Assembly (NCBI RefSeq): GCF_007830175.1
Contig: NZ_VLKH01000001.1
Location: 124,001-188,000 of the forward strand
From: Sedimentibacter saalensis
GTDB lineage: Bacteria; Bacillota; Clostridia; Tissierellales; Sedimentibacteraceae
Reading direction: 5' to 3'
DNA length: 64,000 bases
The position numbers and the translations under genes were made by a program. Of this stretch, positions 1 through 8,480 are shown piece by piece. Below the pieces are notes generated by a model, which saw only the letters and a list, made by a program, of their open reading frames with translations, had not been told where the DNA came from and ran no database searches. The stretch's first letter is position 1; the number at the start of each line of letters is the position of its first letter.

Positions 1-1166
1 TAAAGAAAAGCGAAATAGCATACACGTATCCAAGAGTTTTGGAAATACTGGTTTCATATATTACAATTCCTCTGATCTCAATATTTTCAATAGTGCTGAT
101 AATATACTTCATCAAGATTCTATCAACAAGAGTTTGGCCGGTGGGTCAGGTGGGACCAATGGTGCTTGGTTATTCAGCAGCAGTCTACGTTATTTATATA
201 CTTGGATCAAATCTTACAAACCGTCTTGTAGTCATGTTCAGAAAAGTGTTTCCCTATGTGCTGATTCCACTGGTGGCAATGCAGCTTGTTTCTTCATATA
301 TACGAATTGAAGCATATGGAATAACAGAGTCAAGGTACTATGTTGTGCTCTTTGGAATATTCTCCATAACAGGAGCGCTGATGCTGATTTTAAGAAAAAA
401 TAAAAACCCCGGAGCGATTGTTCTTCTTGCAGCTTGTTTTGCTGTCATATCAATCATTCCTCCCGTGGACGCCTTTACTGTTTCCATGAACTCTCAAAAA
501 TCCAGGCTTGAGGAAATTCTTACAAGGAATGAAATGCTAAAGAACAATGAAATAATTCCAAAGTCAGATCTGACTGTACTGGACAGACATGAAATCACCA
601 GCATCACAGATTACATGTTCAGGATGGGATATCTTGATGACGTTGAATTTTTCCCTGAAAAGTATGCAAAAGAAAACACCTATTACGGGAACTTTGACAA
701 AATTTACGGTTTCAACCCTCAGTATGGAATCTATGTGCCTGAGGAAGAACCTAGATTCATGTACGCCATGCTTGACGTGAGCAAACAGATGGATATTGAA
801 GGATATGATCAATTTATAAAAGCGAACATCTTCACAAGCTCTAGTGAAAAAGTAAAAATCGGAGACATAAATCTCGACGGTAAAAATTATACCATAAACC
901 AAAAGTTTATAGATAACGAATTGATTATTTATGCATCCGATGAAAATAATGCAACTTTAGTTGAAGTTTCTCTTAAGCAGTTGATCGACGGTCTTTTAGA
1001 ATTTGCAGGCGATTCAAAAGCAGTCATGGCACCTGAGGTTTTAACAGTCAACAGAACAACAAAAGCAATGAAAATGAAGGTAATAATAAATGAACTCAAT
1101 GTTGACTTGACAGCTGACAACATGAACATTAATGGAAATATCTTCGTATTTGTAGCTATACCTTAG
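1..1166 (+). CDS. DUF4153-like membrane protein, 3' part
   Basis: The reading frame is open from the left edge with no stop, so this is the 3' end of a longer gene. The TTG at 39 is probably internal, because the upstream in-frame residues (KSEIAYTYPRVLEIL) run straight into the first membrane segment. About five hydrophobic segments come first, then a soluble C-terminal domain of roughly 220 residues without cysteines. The pattern of membrane helices with a WPVGQVGPMVLGYSA-type segment resembles DUF4153 proteins, whose function is unknown. It was probably ended by the hairpin at 1334-1364, which is now separated from the gene by an R1 repeat. The family call is moderately sure; no function can be assigned. 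Confidence 0.6.
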   Translation, partial: KKSEIAYTYPRVLEILVSYITIPLISIFSIVLIIYFIKILSTRVWPVGQVGPMVLGYSAAVYVIYILGSNLTNRLVVMFRKVFPYVLIPLVAMQLVSSYIRIEAYGITESRYYVVLFGIFSITGALMLILRKNKNPGAIVLLAACFAVISIIPPVDAFTVSMNSQKSRLEEILTRNEMLKNNEIIPKSDLTVLDRHEITSITDYMFRMGYLDDVEFFPEKYAKENTYYGNFDKIYGFNPQYGIYVPEEEPRFMYAMLDVSKQMDIEGYDQFIKANIFTSSSEKVKIGDINLDGKNYTINQKFIDNELIIYASDENNATLVEVSLKQLIDGLLEFAGDSKAVMAPEVLTVNRTTKAMKMKVIINELNVDLTADNMNINGNIFVFVAIP

Positions 1167-1179
1167 TAATTTAACATAT

Positions 1180-1350
1180 AAGCACATCAGAAATATTGTG
1201 CTCTGACCATTGACAAACCTCGGTACTGTCATCCTGAACGATAGTGAAGGATCTCATCTTTGTTGAAAACATGAGATTCTTCGAGCAAGCTCTCAGAATG
1301 ACAACGCCAAATTTAAACTTTGTCATCAACCGAAGCACATCAGAAATATT
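1180..1350. repeat. R1 repeat copy a, inserted in a terminator
   Basis: The hairpin core at 1228-1302 pairs GTCATCCTGA...GATCTCAT with ATGAGATTC...AGAATGAC. Outer ends are TTGACAAAC (1210-1218) and GTCATCAACC (1322-1331), which are imperfect inverted ends. The whole unit is flanked by a perfect 18-bp direct repeat, AAGCACATCAGAAATATT, at 1180-1197 and 1333-1350. The right copy is the 5' arm and loop of the terminator hairpin. The core matches the other R1 copies at 10910, 36183 and 61836. No coding capacity. Confidence 0.8.
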
Positions 1351-1364
1351 CTGATGTGCTTTTT
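1334..1364 (+). terminator. Intrinsic terminator of the DUF4153 gene
   Basis: AGCACATCAG and CTGATGTGCT form a 10-bp perfect stem with a 7-nt loop, followed by TTTT. It lies about 170 bp after the stop codon because the R1 repeat sits between them. Confidence 0.8.
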
Positions 1365-1399
1365 GTATTCAAAAATATTTTTAATTTTTAAAATATTAG

Positions 1400-1427
1400 T
1401 TGTGTATTTATAAAGGTATGTTATAAT
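1400..1427 (+). promoter_or_regulatory. Sigma-A promoter of aminotransferase operon 1
   Basis: TTGTGT at 1400-1405, a 16-bp spacer and TATAAT at 1422-1427. It lies just upstream of the GGT-N3-ACC operator and the aminotransferase start at 1475. Confidence 0.65.
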
Positions 1428-1439
1428 AGTTATACATTA

Positions 1440-1452
1440 GAGGTCTTACCTT
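1440..1452. promoter_or_regulatory. Putative FadR-type operator 1
   Basis: The inverted repeat AGGT-CTT-ACCT (1441-1451) lies downstream of the -10 box. The same GGT-N3-ACC core, with the same CTT or AAG centre, occurs at 4161-4173 and 7626-7638 beside two other sigma-A promoters. FadR-subfamily GntR repressors typically bind short TGGT-N-ACCA palindromes, so the regulator at 6772-7470 is the likely ligand. Confidence 0.65.
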
Positions 1453-1474
1453 AATATAACTTTACGGAGGTATA

Positions 1475-2659
1475 ATGAAAAACAAATTCATATCAAAAAG
1501 ATACTGGAAAAATAACTCCACACCTATGGGCCAGGTGGATGAACTTGCTAAAAATTTCGATGATGTAATCAATTTAAGCCTTGGTGATCCTGATTTGATT
1601 ACTCACAACATCATAATTGATAACGCATTTAAGGATGCTAGGCAGGGACACACAAAGTATACGGATTTTAGAGGCGACCCTGAACTTAGATGCGAAATAG
1701 CAAAATTCTACAAAGAAGAATATGCACTTGACGTCCATGATAAAGAAATATTTGTAACAACAAGCGGATGTCTGGCAATGTACCTGGTTCTTGAAGCAAT
1801 TCTCGATGATGGCGATGAGGTCATATTGCAGGCACCATACTTCACTCCTTACTATCAGCAGGTTGAACTGGCAAGAGGAATTCCCGTGGAACTTTCCACC
1901 TATGAAGAAGATGATTTTCAAATAAGCTTTGATAAACTTGAAAAATTAATCAATGAAAGAACAAAAGCAATAATAATAAATTCCCCATGCAATCCCACAG
2001 GCAACATTCTGTCAAGACAAACACTTGAAAGCATCAGGGACATTGCAGTGAAGTATGACCTCATTGTTATATCCGATGATATTTATACTTCGTTCAGCTT
2101 CAACGAACCATTCATTCCTATTGCATCTATTGAAGGCATGAAGGAAAGAACAATAATAATAAACAGTTTCTCCAAGAACTTCACCATGACCGGATGGCGT
2201 ATAGGAAACATAATTGCACCTGGCTACATAATCAATGTAATTCAGCAGATAAATGAAAATCTTGTGTTTACTTCCCCTTCCATTTCTCAAAGAGGAGCCA
2301 TTCATGCCTTGAGAAACAGAAAAGAAATACAGCCTGAAATAATAAAAGAATACAAGGACCGCGTGTTTTATGCAGCTGACAGAATCAATCGCATACCAAA
2401 CATGTCTGTTATAAGCCCCAAGGGAACATTTTATCTGTTTGTAAACATCAAAAAAACAGGATTGAGTTCAATAGAAGCAAGCGATGCAATACTAAAGGAA
2501 GCTCATGTTCTGACAATACCGGGAATTGCATTTGGAGACTGCGGCGAAGGATATTTGAGACTTGCCTGCACCGTTGGTGTTGAAAAGCTTAAGGAAGCTT
2601 TTGACAGAATTGAAAAAATGGATATTTTTAAAATTAAAGGAGAACATCATGAACAATGA
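1475..2659 (+). CDS. PLP-dependent class I aminotransferase, copy 1
   Basis: A 394-residue fold-type I aminotransferase. The PLP site is clear: NPTGN at 173-177, the Schiff-base lysine K234 in SFSKNF, and the alpha-carboxylate-binding arginine R362 near the C-terminus. It should transfer an amino group between an amino acid and a 2-oxo acid in the cytoplasm; the amino donor cannot be read from the sequence. The start is ATG with GGAGG 5-6 nt upstream. The stop overlaps the transporter start by 11 bp, so the two are translationally coupled. It is a close paralogue of the gene at 4196, and several stretches of the C-terminal half are nearly identical in DNA. Likely controlled by the operator at 1440. 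Confidence 0.92.
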   Translation: MKNKFISKRYWKNNSTPMGQVDELAKNFDDVINLSLGDPDLITHNIIIDNAFKDARQGHTKYTDFRGDPELRCEIAKFYKEEYALDVHDKEIFVTTSGCLAMYLVLEAILDDGDEVILQAPYFTPYYQQVELARGIPVELSTYEEDDFQISFDKLEKLINERTKAIIINSPCNPTGNILSRQTLESIRDIAVKYDLIVISDDIYTSFSFNEPFIPIASIEGMKERTIIINSFSKNFTMTGWRIGNIIAPGYIINVIQQINENLVFTSPSISQRGAIHALRNRKEIQPEIIKEYKDRVFYAADRINRIPNMSVISPKGTFYLFVNIKKTGLSSIEASDAILKEAHVLTIPGIAFGDCGEGYLRLACTVGVEKLKEAFDRIEKMDIFKIKGEHHEQ

Positions 2660-4010
2660 CAATACAACAAAAATAGATTCTAAAAGCATAATGAAATTTG
2701 CAATACCATCAGCACTTGGAGTTTTTATATTTCTTTTCCCTCTGCCATGGAATGGTTCCGTAAACATACCAATAGGAATTTTATCCGAATGGCTGGCAGC
2801 CTTAATAGCTCCTGCTGCTCCAACTTTAATAACAATATTTATTCTGATATCTGCAATAATGACAGCAATTACTTCGTTACTTAAGCCTAAGGCAATTATT
2901 GACAACAAGCTTTTATCAAAACTTTTTACATCCAGCCCATTTTATCTGCTTTTTAAAATAATAGGTGCTGTGGTTGTTTTGATGGTTTATTTTAACGTAG
3001 GACCTGAGTACGTGATTTCCGGCGACACAGGTGGAACAATGCTGTCACTTTTAAAAACCCTGGTTGCATGGTTTTTTGCAGCATCATTTCTGATTCCTCT
3101 CTTGATGGATTTCGGCATTATGGACTACACAGGAACATTGGTCAGAAATTTTACTCAGCCTCTTTTCAAACTTCCTGGCAGATCTGCAATTGACCTTCTT
3201 GCATCCTGGGTTGGAAACTGCAACGTGGGAGTTGTTCTTACAACAACACAGTACGAACAGGGATATTACACAGCCAGAGAAGCAATAACAATTGCCACAT
3301 GTTTTTCTGCAGTATCTCTTCCTTTTTGTCTTGTTATTGCTGCACTTTTAAAAGTTGAACACCTGTTCATTCCGTTTTATGCAATACTCACAATAACAGG
3401 AATATTGAGCGTAGTAATAATGACAAGAATTCCGCCTTTGAGCAAATATCCCAATGAATACTATGCTCCTGTAGGCAAGCAGGTAAATGAAGTTGAACCG
3501 CAAGGAATAACAAAATCCCAATGGGCTCTGAAACTTGCTGTGGAAAGAGCCGCAACAGCACCAGATGCCAAGGGTGTTTTAAACAAAGGATTTGAAATGT
3601 TTATGGGCATTGTATTCCAGCTCACTCCTCTTGTAATGTCCTTTGGAACCATCGCCTGCATACTTGCTACTTACACACCCATATTTAACTGGCTCTCAGT
3701 ACCATTTGGATACTACCTGCAGATGCTTGGTGTAGAAGAAGCATTTGCTGCAGCTCCTGCAACCATCGTTGGATTTGTAGATATGTTCCTTCCTGCTGTC
3801 CTTGCTGCAAACATCGTGTCCTTAAAAACAAGGTTTATAATAGGAATATTGTCACTGGTTCAAATAATTTACATGACAGAAGTGGGAACTCTTATAATTA
3901 CATCAAAAATGCCTGTTGATTTCAAAGGAGTGCTTATATTGTTCCTTGAAAAAACTATCATAGCCCTTCCTATTATAGTTCTTCTCACAAACATATTCGG
4001 CATAGCATAA
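2649..4010 (+). CDS. YjiH-family (Gate domain) membrane transporter, copy 1
   Basis: A 453-residue polytopic membrane protein of the YjiH type, which carries nucleoside-recognition (Gate) domains. About ten or eleven hydrophobic segments are visible, with the family-like N-terminus MKFAIPSALGVFIFLFPLPW. The ATG at 2649 is preferred over upstream in-frame codons because AGGAG lies just before it and the paralogue starts at the same place. It overlaps the aminotransferase stop by 11 bp. The substrate is unknown for the family; linkage to an aminotransferase suggests an amino acid or its keto/hydroxy acid, which is inference. Over most of its length the DNA is nearly identical to the copy at 5372. 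Confidence 0.85.
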   Translation: MNNDNTTKIDSKSIMKFAIPSALGVFIFLFPLPWNGSVNIPIGILSEWLAALIAPAAPTLITIFILISAIMTAITSLLKPKAIIDNKLLSKLFTSSPFYLLFKIIGAVVVLMVYFNVGPEYVISGDTGGTMLSLLKTLVAWFFAASFLIPLLMDFGIMDYTGTLVRNFTQPLFKLPGRSAIDLLASWVGNCNVGVVLTTTQYEQGYYTAREAITIATCFSAVSLPFCLVIAALLKVEHLFIPFYAILTITGILSVVIMTRIPPLSKYPNEYYAPVGKQVNEVEPQGITKSQWALKLAVERAATAPDAKGVLNKGFEMFMGIVFQLTPLVMSFGTIACILATYTPIFNWLSVPFGYYLQMLGVEEAFAAAPATIVGFVDMFLPAVLAANIVSLKTRFIIGILSLVQIIYMTEVGTLIITSKMPVDFKGVLILFLEKTIIALPIIVLLTNIFGIA

Positions 4011-4013
4011 TAG

Positions 4014-4047
4014 AAGGCGTTTCGTATAATCAGCGAAACGCCTTTTT
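4014..4047 (+). terminator. Terminator of operon 1
   Basis: AAGGCGTTTCG and CGAAACGCCTT form an 11-bp stem followed by a T-run, 4 bp after the transporter stop. Confidence 0.9.
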
Positions 4048-4118
4048 GTATGCCTATTTTTGTCACCATAAATTTTTAATTTTTTCACCAAAAAATATAT
4101 TTGAAAACGAAAAAACGC

Positions 4119-4146
4119 TTGCATAATTATTTGACTGTGTTATAAT
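4119..4146 (+). promoter_or_regulatory. Sigma-A promoter of aminotransferase operon 2
   Basis: TTGCAT at 4119-4124, a 16-bp spacer and TATAAT at 4141-4146. The promoter and operator arrangement matches that of operon 1, so regulatory DNA was duplicated with the genes. Confidence 0.7.
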
Positions 4147-4160
4147 TATGCTATGGATTA

Positions 4161-4173
4161 GTGGTCTTACCTT
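4161..4173. promoter_or_regulatory. Putative FadR-type operator 2
   Basis: GTGGTCTTACCTT, core GGT-CTT-ACC. It occupies nearly the same place relative to the -10 box as operator 1. Neighbouring promoter DNA differs more than the operator does, which suggests the site is conserved. Confidence 0.68.
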
Positions 4174-4195
4174 AAAACAACAATGGAGGTGAAAT

Positions 4196-5356
4196 ATGAA
4201 ACACAAATTTATTGCAAAAAGATATTGGAAAGACAAATCAACACCAATGGGTCAGGTAGATGAGCTGGCTAAAAATTATGATGATGTGATTAATCTTAGT
4301 CTAGGTGACCCTGATTTGATTACACATGACATCATTATTGACAATGCATTTAAGGATGCAAGACAAGGTCATACGAAGTACACAGATTTCAGAGGCGACC
4401 CTGTACTTAGAAAGGAAATCATCAACTATTACCGAGAGGAATACGATTTACCGGTAAAGGATGAAGAAATATTTGTAGCTGCCAGCGGATGTCTAGGAAT
4501 GTACCTTGCTCTTGAAGCAATTCTTGATGATGGTGACGAAGTCATTCTGCAAGCCCCATTCTTCACACCATATCCCCAACAGGTGGAACTAGCAAGAGGA
4601 ATACCTGTTCCTTTAAACACATATGAAGAGGAAGATTTTCAGATTAACATTAAAAGACTTGAGAGCCTTATTACGGAAAGAACAAAAGCCTTAGTTATTA
4701 ATTCACCCAGCAATCCCACAGGCAACATCCTGTCAAGACAAACACTTGAAAGCATCAGGAACATTGCAGTAAAGTATGACCTCATTGTTATATCCGATGA
4801 TATTTATACTTCATTCAGCTTCAATGAACCTTTTATTCCTATTGCTTCAATTGAAGGAATGAAGGAAAGGACAATAATAATAAACAGTTTCTCCAAAAAC
4901 TTCACCATGACCGGATGGAGGATAGGAAATATAATAGCCCCAGACTACATTATAAAGGTTATTCAGCAGATAAATGAAAACGTTGTATTCACTGCTCCAT
5001 CTATTTCTCAAAGAGGTGCAATACATGCTCTGAGAAACAGAAATGAAATACAGCCCGAAATGATCAATGAATACAAGAATCGTGTGTTTTATGCAGCAGA
5101 CAGAATCAACCGCATTCCAAACATGTCTGTCATAAGCCCCAAGGGAACATTTTATCTGTTCGTTAACATCAAAAAAACAGGATTGAGCTCAATTGAAGCA
5201 AGCGATGCTATACTAAAGGAAGCTCATGTTCTGACAATACCGGGAATTGCATTTGGAGACTGCGGCGAAGGATACGTAAGAATCGCCTGTACATTAGGCA
5301 TTGACAAACTAAGGGAAGCATTTGACAGAATTGAAAAAATGAATATTTTCAAATAA
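4196..5356 (+). CDS. PLP-dependent class I aminotransferase, copy 2
   Basis: A 386-residue paralogue of the enzyme at 1475 with the same PLP-site motifs (NPTGN, SFSKNF lysine at about 234, C-terminal arginine in YVRIACT). The two proteins differ mainly in the middle: copy 2 has FTPYPQQVE and NSPSNPTG where copy 1 has FTPYYQQVE and NSPCNPTG. These positions lie near the active site in this fold, so the substrate range may differ, which is inference. The start is ATG after GGAGGTG. Unlike copy 1, it does not overlap the next gene; a 15-bp gap with its own GGAGG precedes the transporter. Likely controlled by operator 2. Confidence 0.92.
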   Translation: MKHKFIAKRYWKDKSTPMGQVDELAKNYDDVINLSLGDPDLITHDIIIDNAFKDARQGHTKYTDFRGDPVLRKEIINYYREEYDLPVKDEEIFVAASGCLGMYLALEAILDDGDEVILQAPFFTPYPQQVELARGIPVPLNTYEEEDFQINIKRLESLITERTKALVINSPSNPTGNILSRQTLESIRNIAVKYDLIVISDDIYTSFSFNEPFIPIASIEGMKERTIIINSFSKNFTMTGWRIGNIIAPDYIIKVIQQINENVVFTAPSISQRGAIHALRNRNEIQPEMINEYKNRVFYAADRINRIPNMSVISPKGTFYLFVNIKKTGLSSIEASDAILKEAHVLTIPGIAFGDCGEGYVRIACTLGIDKLREAFDRIEKMNIFK

Positions 5357-5371
5357 AAATGGAGGCTACCT

Positions 5372-6730
5372 ATGGAATACGATGTAAATAATTTGAATAA
5401 AAAAAGTATCATGAAATTTGCAATACCATCAGCACTTGGAGTTTTTATATTTCTTTTCCCCCTGCCATGGAATGGTTCCGTAAACATACCAATAGGAATT
5501 TTATCCGAATGGCTGGCAGCCTTAATAGCTCCTGTTGCTCCAACCTTAATAACAGTGTTTATTTTAATATCTGCAATAATGACAGCAATTACTTCGTTAC
5601 TTAAGCCTAAGGCAATTCTTGACAACAAGCTTTTATCAAAACTTTTTACATCCAGCCCATTTTACCTGTTTTTTAAAATAATAGGTGCTGTGGTTGTTTT
5701 AATGGTTTATTTTAACGTAGGACCTGAATACGTGATTTCCGGCGACACAGGCGGAACAATGCTGTCACTTTTAAAAACTCTTGTTGCATGGTTTTTTGCA
5801 GCATCATTTTTGATTCCTCTCTTGATGGATTTTGGCATTATGGACTACACAGGAACATTGGTCAGAAATTTTACTCAGCCTCTTTTCAAACTTCCTGGCA
5901 GATCTGCAATTGACCTTCTTGCATCCTGGGTTGGAAACTGCAACGTGGGAGTTGTTCTTACAACAACACAGTACGAACAGGGATACTACACAGCAAGAGA
6001 AGCAATAACAATTGCCACATGTTTTTCAGCAGTATCTCTTCCGTTTTGTCTTGTTATTGCTGCACTGCTAAAGGTTGACCACCTGTTCATTCCGTTTTAT
6101 GCAATACTCACAATAACAGGAATACTGAGCGTAGTAATTATGACAAGAATTCCACCTTTGAGCAAGTATCCCAATGAATATTATGCTCCTGTAGGTAAGC
6201 AGGTAAATGAAGTAGAACCGCAAGGAATAACAAAATCCCAATGGGCTCTGAAGCTTGCTGTGGAAAGAGCCGCAGCAGCACCTGATGTGAAGGGTGTTTT
6301 AAATAAAGGCATTGACATGTTCTTAGGCATTGTATTCCAGCTTACTCCTCTTGTTATGTCCTTTGGAACCATTGCCTGCATACTTGCTACATACACACCT
6401 ATATTTCAATGGCTCTCAGTACCGTTTGGATACTACCTGCAGATGCTTGGTGTAGAAGAAGCATTTGCTGCAGCTCCTGCGACCATAGTTGGATTTGTGG
6501 ATATGTTCCTTCCTGCTGTCCTTGCTGCAAACATCGTGTCCTTAAAAACAAGGTTTATAATAGGAATATTGTCACTGGTTCAAATAATTTACATGACAGA
6601 AGTTGGAACCCTTATGATTACATCAAAAATGCCTGTTGATTTCAAAGGAGTGCTTGCTTTATTCCTTGAAAAAACAATAATAGCCCTTCCTATTATAGTT
6701 CTTCTCACAAACATATTCGGCATAGCATAA
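5372..6730 (+). CDS. YjiH-family (Gate domain) membrane transporter, copy 2
   Basis: A 452-residue polytopic membrane protein, nearly identical to the transporter at 2649 apart from the first dozen residues and scattered substitutions such as a conservative Glu-to-Asp change. DNA identity is visibly higher between the transporters than between the two aminotransferases. That points to recent gene conversion or strong constraint on the transporter while the enzymes diverge. Start ATG with GGAGG upstream. The substrate is unknown. It is the last gene of operon 2. Confidence 0.85.
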   Translation: MEYDVNNLNKKSIMKFAIPSALGVFIFLFPLPWNGSVNIPIGILSEWLAALIAPVAPTLITVFILISAIMTAITSLLKPKAILDNKLLSKLFTSSPFYLFFKIIGAVVVLMVYFNVGPEYVISGDTGGTMLSLLKTLVAWFFAASFLIPLLMDFGIMDYTGTLVRNFTQPLFKLPGRSAIDLLASWVGNCNVGVVLTTTQYEQGYYTAREAITIATCFSAVSLPFCLVIAALLKVDHLFIPFYAILTITGILSVVIMTRIPPLSKYPNEYYAPVGKQVNEVEPQGITKSQWALKLAVERAAAAPDVKGVLNKGIDMFLGIVFQLTPLVMSFGTIACILATYTPIFQWLSVPFGYYLQMLGVEEAFAAAPATIVGFVDMFLPAVLAANIVSLKTRFIIGILSLVQIIYMTEVGTLMITSKMPVDFKGVLALFLEKTIIALPIIVLLTNIFGIA

Positions 6731-6733
6731 TAG

Positions 6734-6764
6734 AAGGTGGTTTCCATACCGGAAACCACCTTTT
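6734..6764. terminator. Bidirectional terminator
   Basis: AAGGTGGTTTCC and GGAAACCACCTT form a 12-bp stem between two convergent genes, transporter copy 2 and the GntR regulator. T-rich flanks are present on both sides. Confidence 0.85.
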
Positions 6765-6771
6765 GATTTAA

Positions 6772-7470
6772 TTATTGTTCATTGAGCAAATACACATCTA
6801 TGTTGTTCATATGAATATGCATCCTTCTGGCAGCCTCTTTGGCATCGTGTTTTTCAATAGCCTCAATTATACGAAGGTGTTCTTCATAAATTTTGTCTAT
6901 TGAATCTTCGCCGAAGAAAGACATTCTTACAGTCTTGTTGATAAAACTGTCAAAAAGATATGACGTACTTTCAAGCAAGCTGTTTATCAATATGTTTTTG
7001 CTGATTCTAGCAATTTCATAATGAAACTGCTTATCGTACTGCGACTTTTGCTCTGTAGTATCTGCATTTACCATAGCATTGTGTATTTCCTGAAGTATCA
7101 CTGTGTCTTTTTTATCAGCCAGAATAGCTGCCTGCTTCACTGTGTAGTCTTCAATTAAGCGCCTCAGCTCCAGAATTTCTTCAATATTTCCGTTGGAAAG
7201 CTTGAAAGATAGAGAAAGCGGTTTAAACACACTGTTTTCTGTGTTATTTACAACGAAATTTCCCTGTCCATGACGGCTTTCAATAACACCAATTACTTCC
7301 AGGGCCTTTAATGCTTCTCTCAATGCAGGTCGTCCGATATTTAAGGTTTGGGTGAGTTCTCTTTCAGGAGGAAGCTTGTCGCCATTTTTAAGTTCGCCTC
7401 TCATGATCATACCCTGTATCTGCTCTATTACCATTTGGGATATTTTTTTATTTTCAATTGTTTCGAACAT
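6772..7470 (-). CDS. FadR-subfamily GntR transcriptional regulator
   Basis: A 232-residue regulator. Residues about 10-73 form a GntR winged helix (KLPPERELTQTLNIGRPALR followed by the HGQGNFVV wing). Residues about 90-225 form an FCD ligand domain with histidines in QFHYEIA, EEHLRIIEA and RMHIHM that fit the FCD metal site. FadR-type members such as LldR and PdhR sense organic acids. It is divergent from etfB and convergent with aminotransferase operon 2. The matching palindromes at 1440, 4161 and 7626 make it the likely repressor of all three operons, which is inference from position and operator type. The effector is unknown; a hydroxy acid or keto acid is plausible. Confidence 0.88.
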   Translation of the reverse strand: MFETIENKKISQMVIEQIQGMIMRGELKNGDKLPPERELTQTLNIGRPALREALKALEVIGVIESRHGQGNFVVNNTENSVFKPLSLSFKLSNGNIEEILELRRLIEDYTVKQAAILADKKDTVILQEIHNAMVNADTTEQKSQYDKQFHYEIARISKNILINSLLESTSYLFDSFINKTVRMSFFGEDSIDKIYEEHLRIIEAIEKHDAKEAARRMHIHMNNIDVYLLNEQ

Positions 7471-7595
7471 GGTTGCTCCTTATATGTTATAATATTTACA
7501 ATTTTATACCATTTGAATAAATATTTCAATAAATTGTTGCAATAATTTAATAATAGTTTTAAATATTCATCTACATAATATTTTATAAATAATGC

Positions 7596-7624
7596 TTGAA
7601 ATTTCTATGATGATATATTATAAT
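7596..7624 (+). promoter_or_regulatory. Sigma-A promoter of the etf operon
   Basis: TTGAAA at 7596-7601, a 17-bp spacer and TATAAT at 7619-7624, directly abutting the operator at 7626. Confidence 0.75.
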
Positions 7625-7625
7625 A

Positions 7626-7638
7626 GTGGTAAGACCAC
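7626..7638. promoter_or_regulatory. Putative FadR-type operator 3
   Basis: A palindrome with 5-bp arms, GTGGT-AAG-ACCAC, starting 1 bp after the -10 hexamer. Binding here should block transcription initiation or early elongation. It is the most symmetrical of the three sites and lies between the divergent regulator and etfB, so it could also serve autoregulation. Confidence 0.72.
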
Positions 7639-7681
7639 AAATCCATTAAAAGTAAAATACTTTAACCACTAGGAGTTAAAA

Positions 7682-8476
7682 ATGAATATACTTGTGCTTG
7701 TCAAAGAAGTACCTGATATGACTAAAGTGAAATTTGACTGCGAAAGAGGCGTTGTTGACAGATCATCAGCTGAGTCTGAAATCAATCCATTTGATATTAA
7801 CGCCCTTCAAACAGCAGTAAACATAAAAAACCAATTTGGTGCAACAGTATCTGTATTAACCATGGGACCACCAAAAGCAGAAAAATCCTTAAGAGATGCT
7901 TATGCCCGTGGAGCTGATGAAGGAATTCTTTTAACAGACAAAAAATTCGGAGGCGCTGACACCTGCGCCACAGCAATGACATTGTCATCTGCTGTTAAGT
8001 ATCTTGGGAACTTCGATTTAATAGTATGCGGTGAAAAATCCGTTGACGGCGACACTGCTCAGGTCGGAGCTGAAGTTGCTGAATTTTTAGACATTCCACA
8101 TGCTTACTATGTTGATAAAATAATTGATACTAATAGTGAACATATAACAGTGGAAACAGAAGAGATTTGCGGCAGCAAACAAATAAGAAAAATGAAGATG
8201 CCTGCCCTCATAGGAGTTACTAAAAATATTAATTTTCCGAAACTCCCCACTGTAAACCGAAAGCTTAAGTCCATGTTAATTGATGTAAAAAAAATATCGC
8301 TTGAAGACTTGTCCCTTTATATTTCAGAAGAATCCACAGGCTTCAAGGGTTCTCCTACAAAGGTTTCAAAAATTGAAATTCCGAGGGCCATTAAAAGAGA
8401 AAGCTTAATTATAAGAGACGATTACAATACATTTAAAGAAATAATTCAAAACAAGACAAAGGGAGCCAGGAGGTAG
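7682..8476 (+). CDS. etfB: Electron transfer flavoprotein subunit beta
   Basis: A 264-residue EtfB with NPFD at 35-38 and the AMP/FAD-binding stretch DGDTAQVG at 122-129. It pairs with EtfA to carry electrons between a dehydrogenase and NAD or ferredoxin. First gene of a three-gene operon with etfA (4-bp gap) and an FAD-dependent dehydrogenase. This order resembles lctBCD of Acetobacterium woodii, where an Etf-lactate dehydrogenase complex couples lactate oxidation by NAD to ferredoxin oxidation. Whether this Etf bifurcates cannot be decided by eye. Start ATG with AGGAG upstream. Confidence 0.93.
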   Translation: MNILVLVKEVPDMTKVKFDCERGVVDRSSAESEINPFDINALQTAVNIKNQFGATVSVLTMGPPKAEKSLRDAYARGADEGILLTDKKFGGADTCATAMTLSSAVKYLGNFDLIVCGEKSVDGDTAQVGAEVAEFLDIPHAYYVDKIIDTNSEHITVETEEICGSKQIRKMKMPALIGVTKNINFPKLPTVNRKLKSMLIDVKKISLEDLSLYISEESTGFKGSPTKVSKIEIPRAIKRESLIIRDDYNTFKEIIQNKTKGARR

Positions 8477-8480
8477 CACC

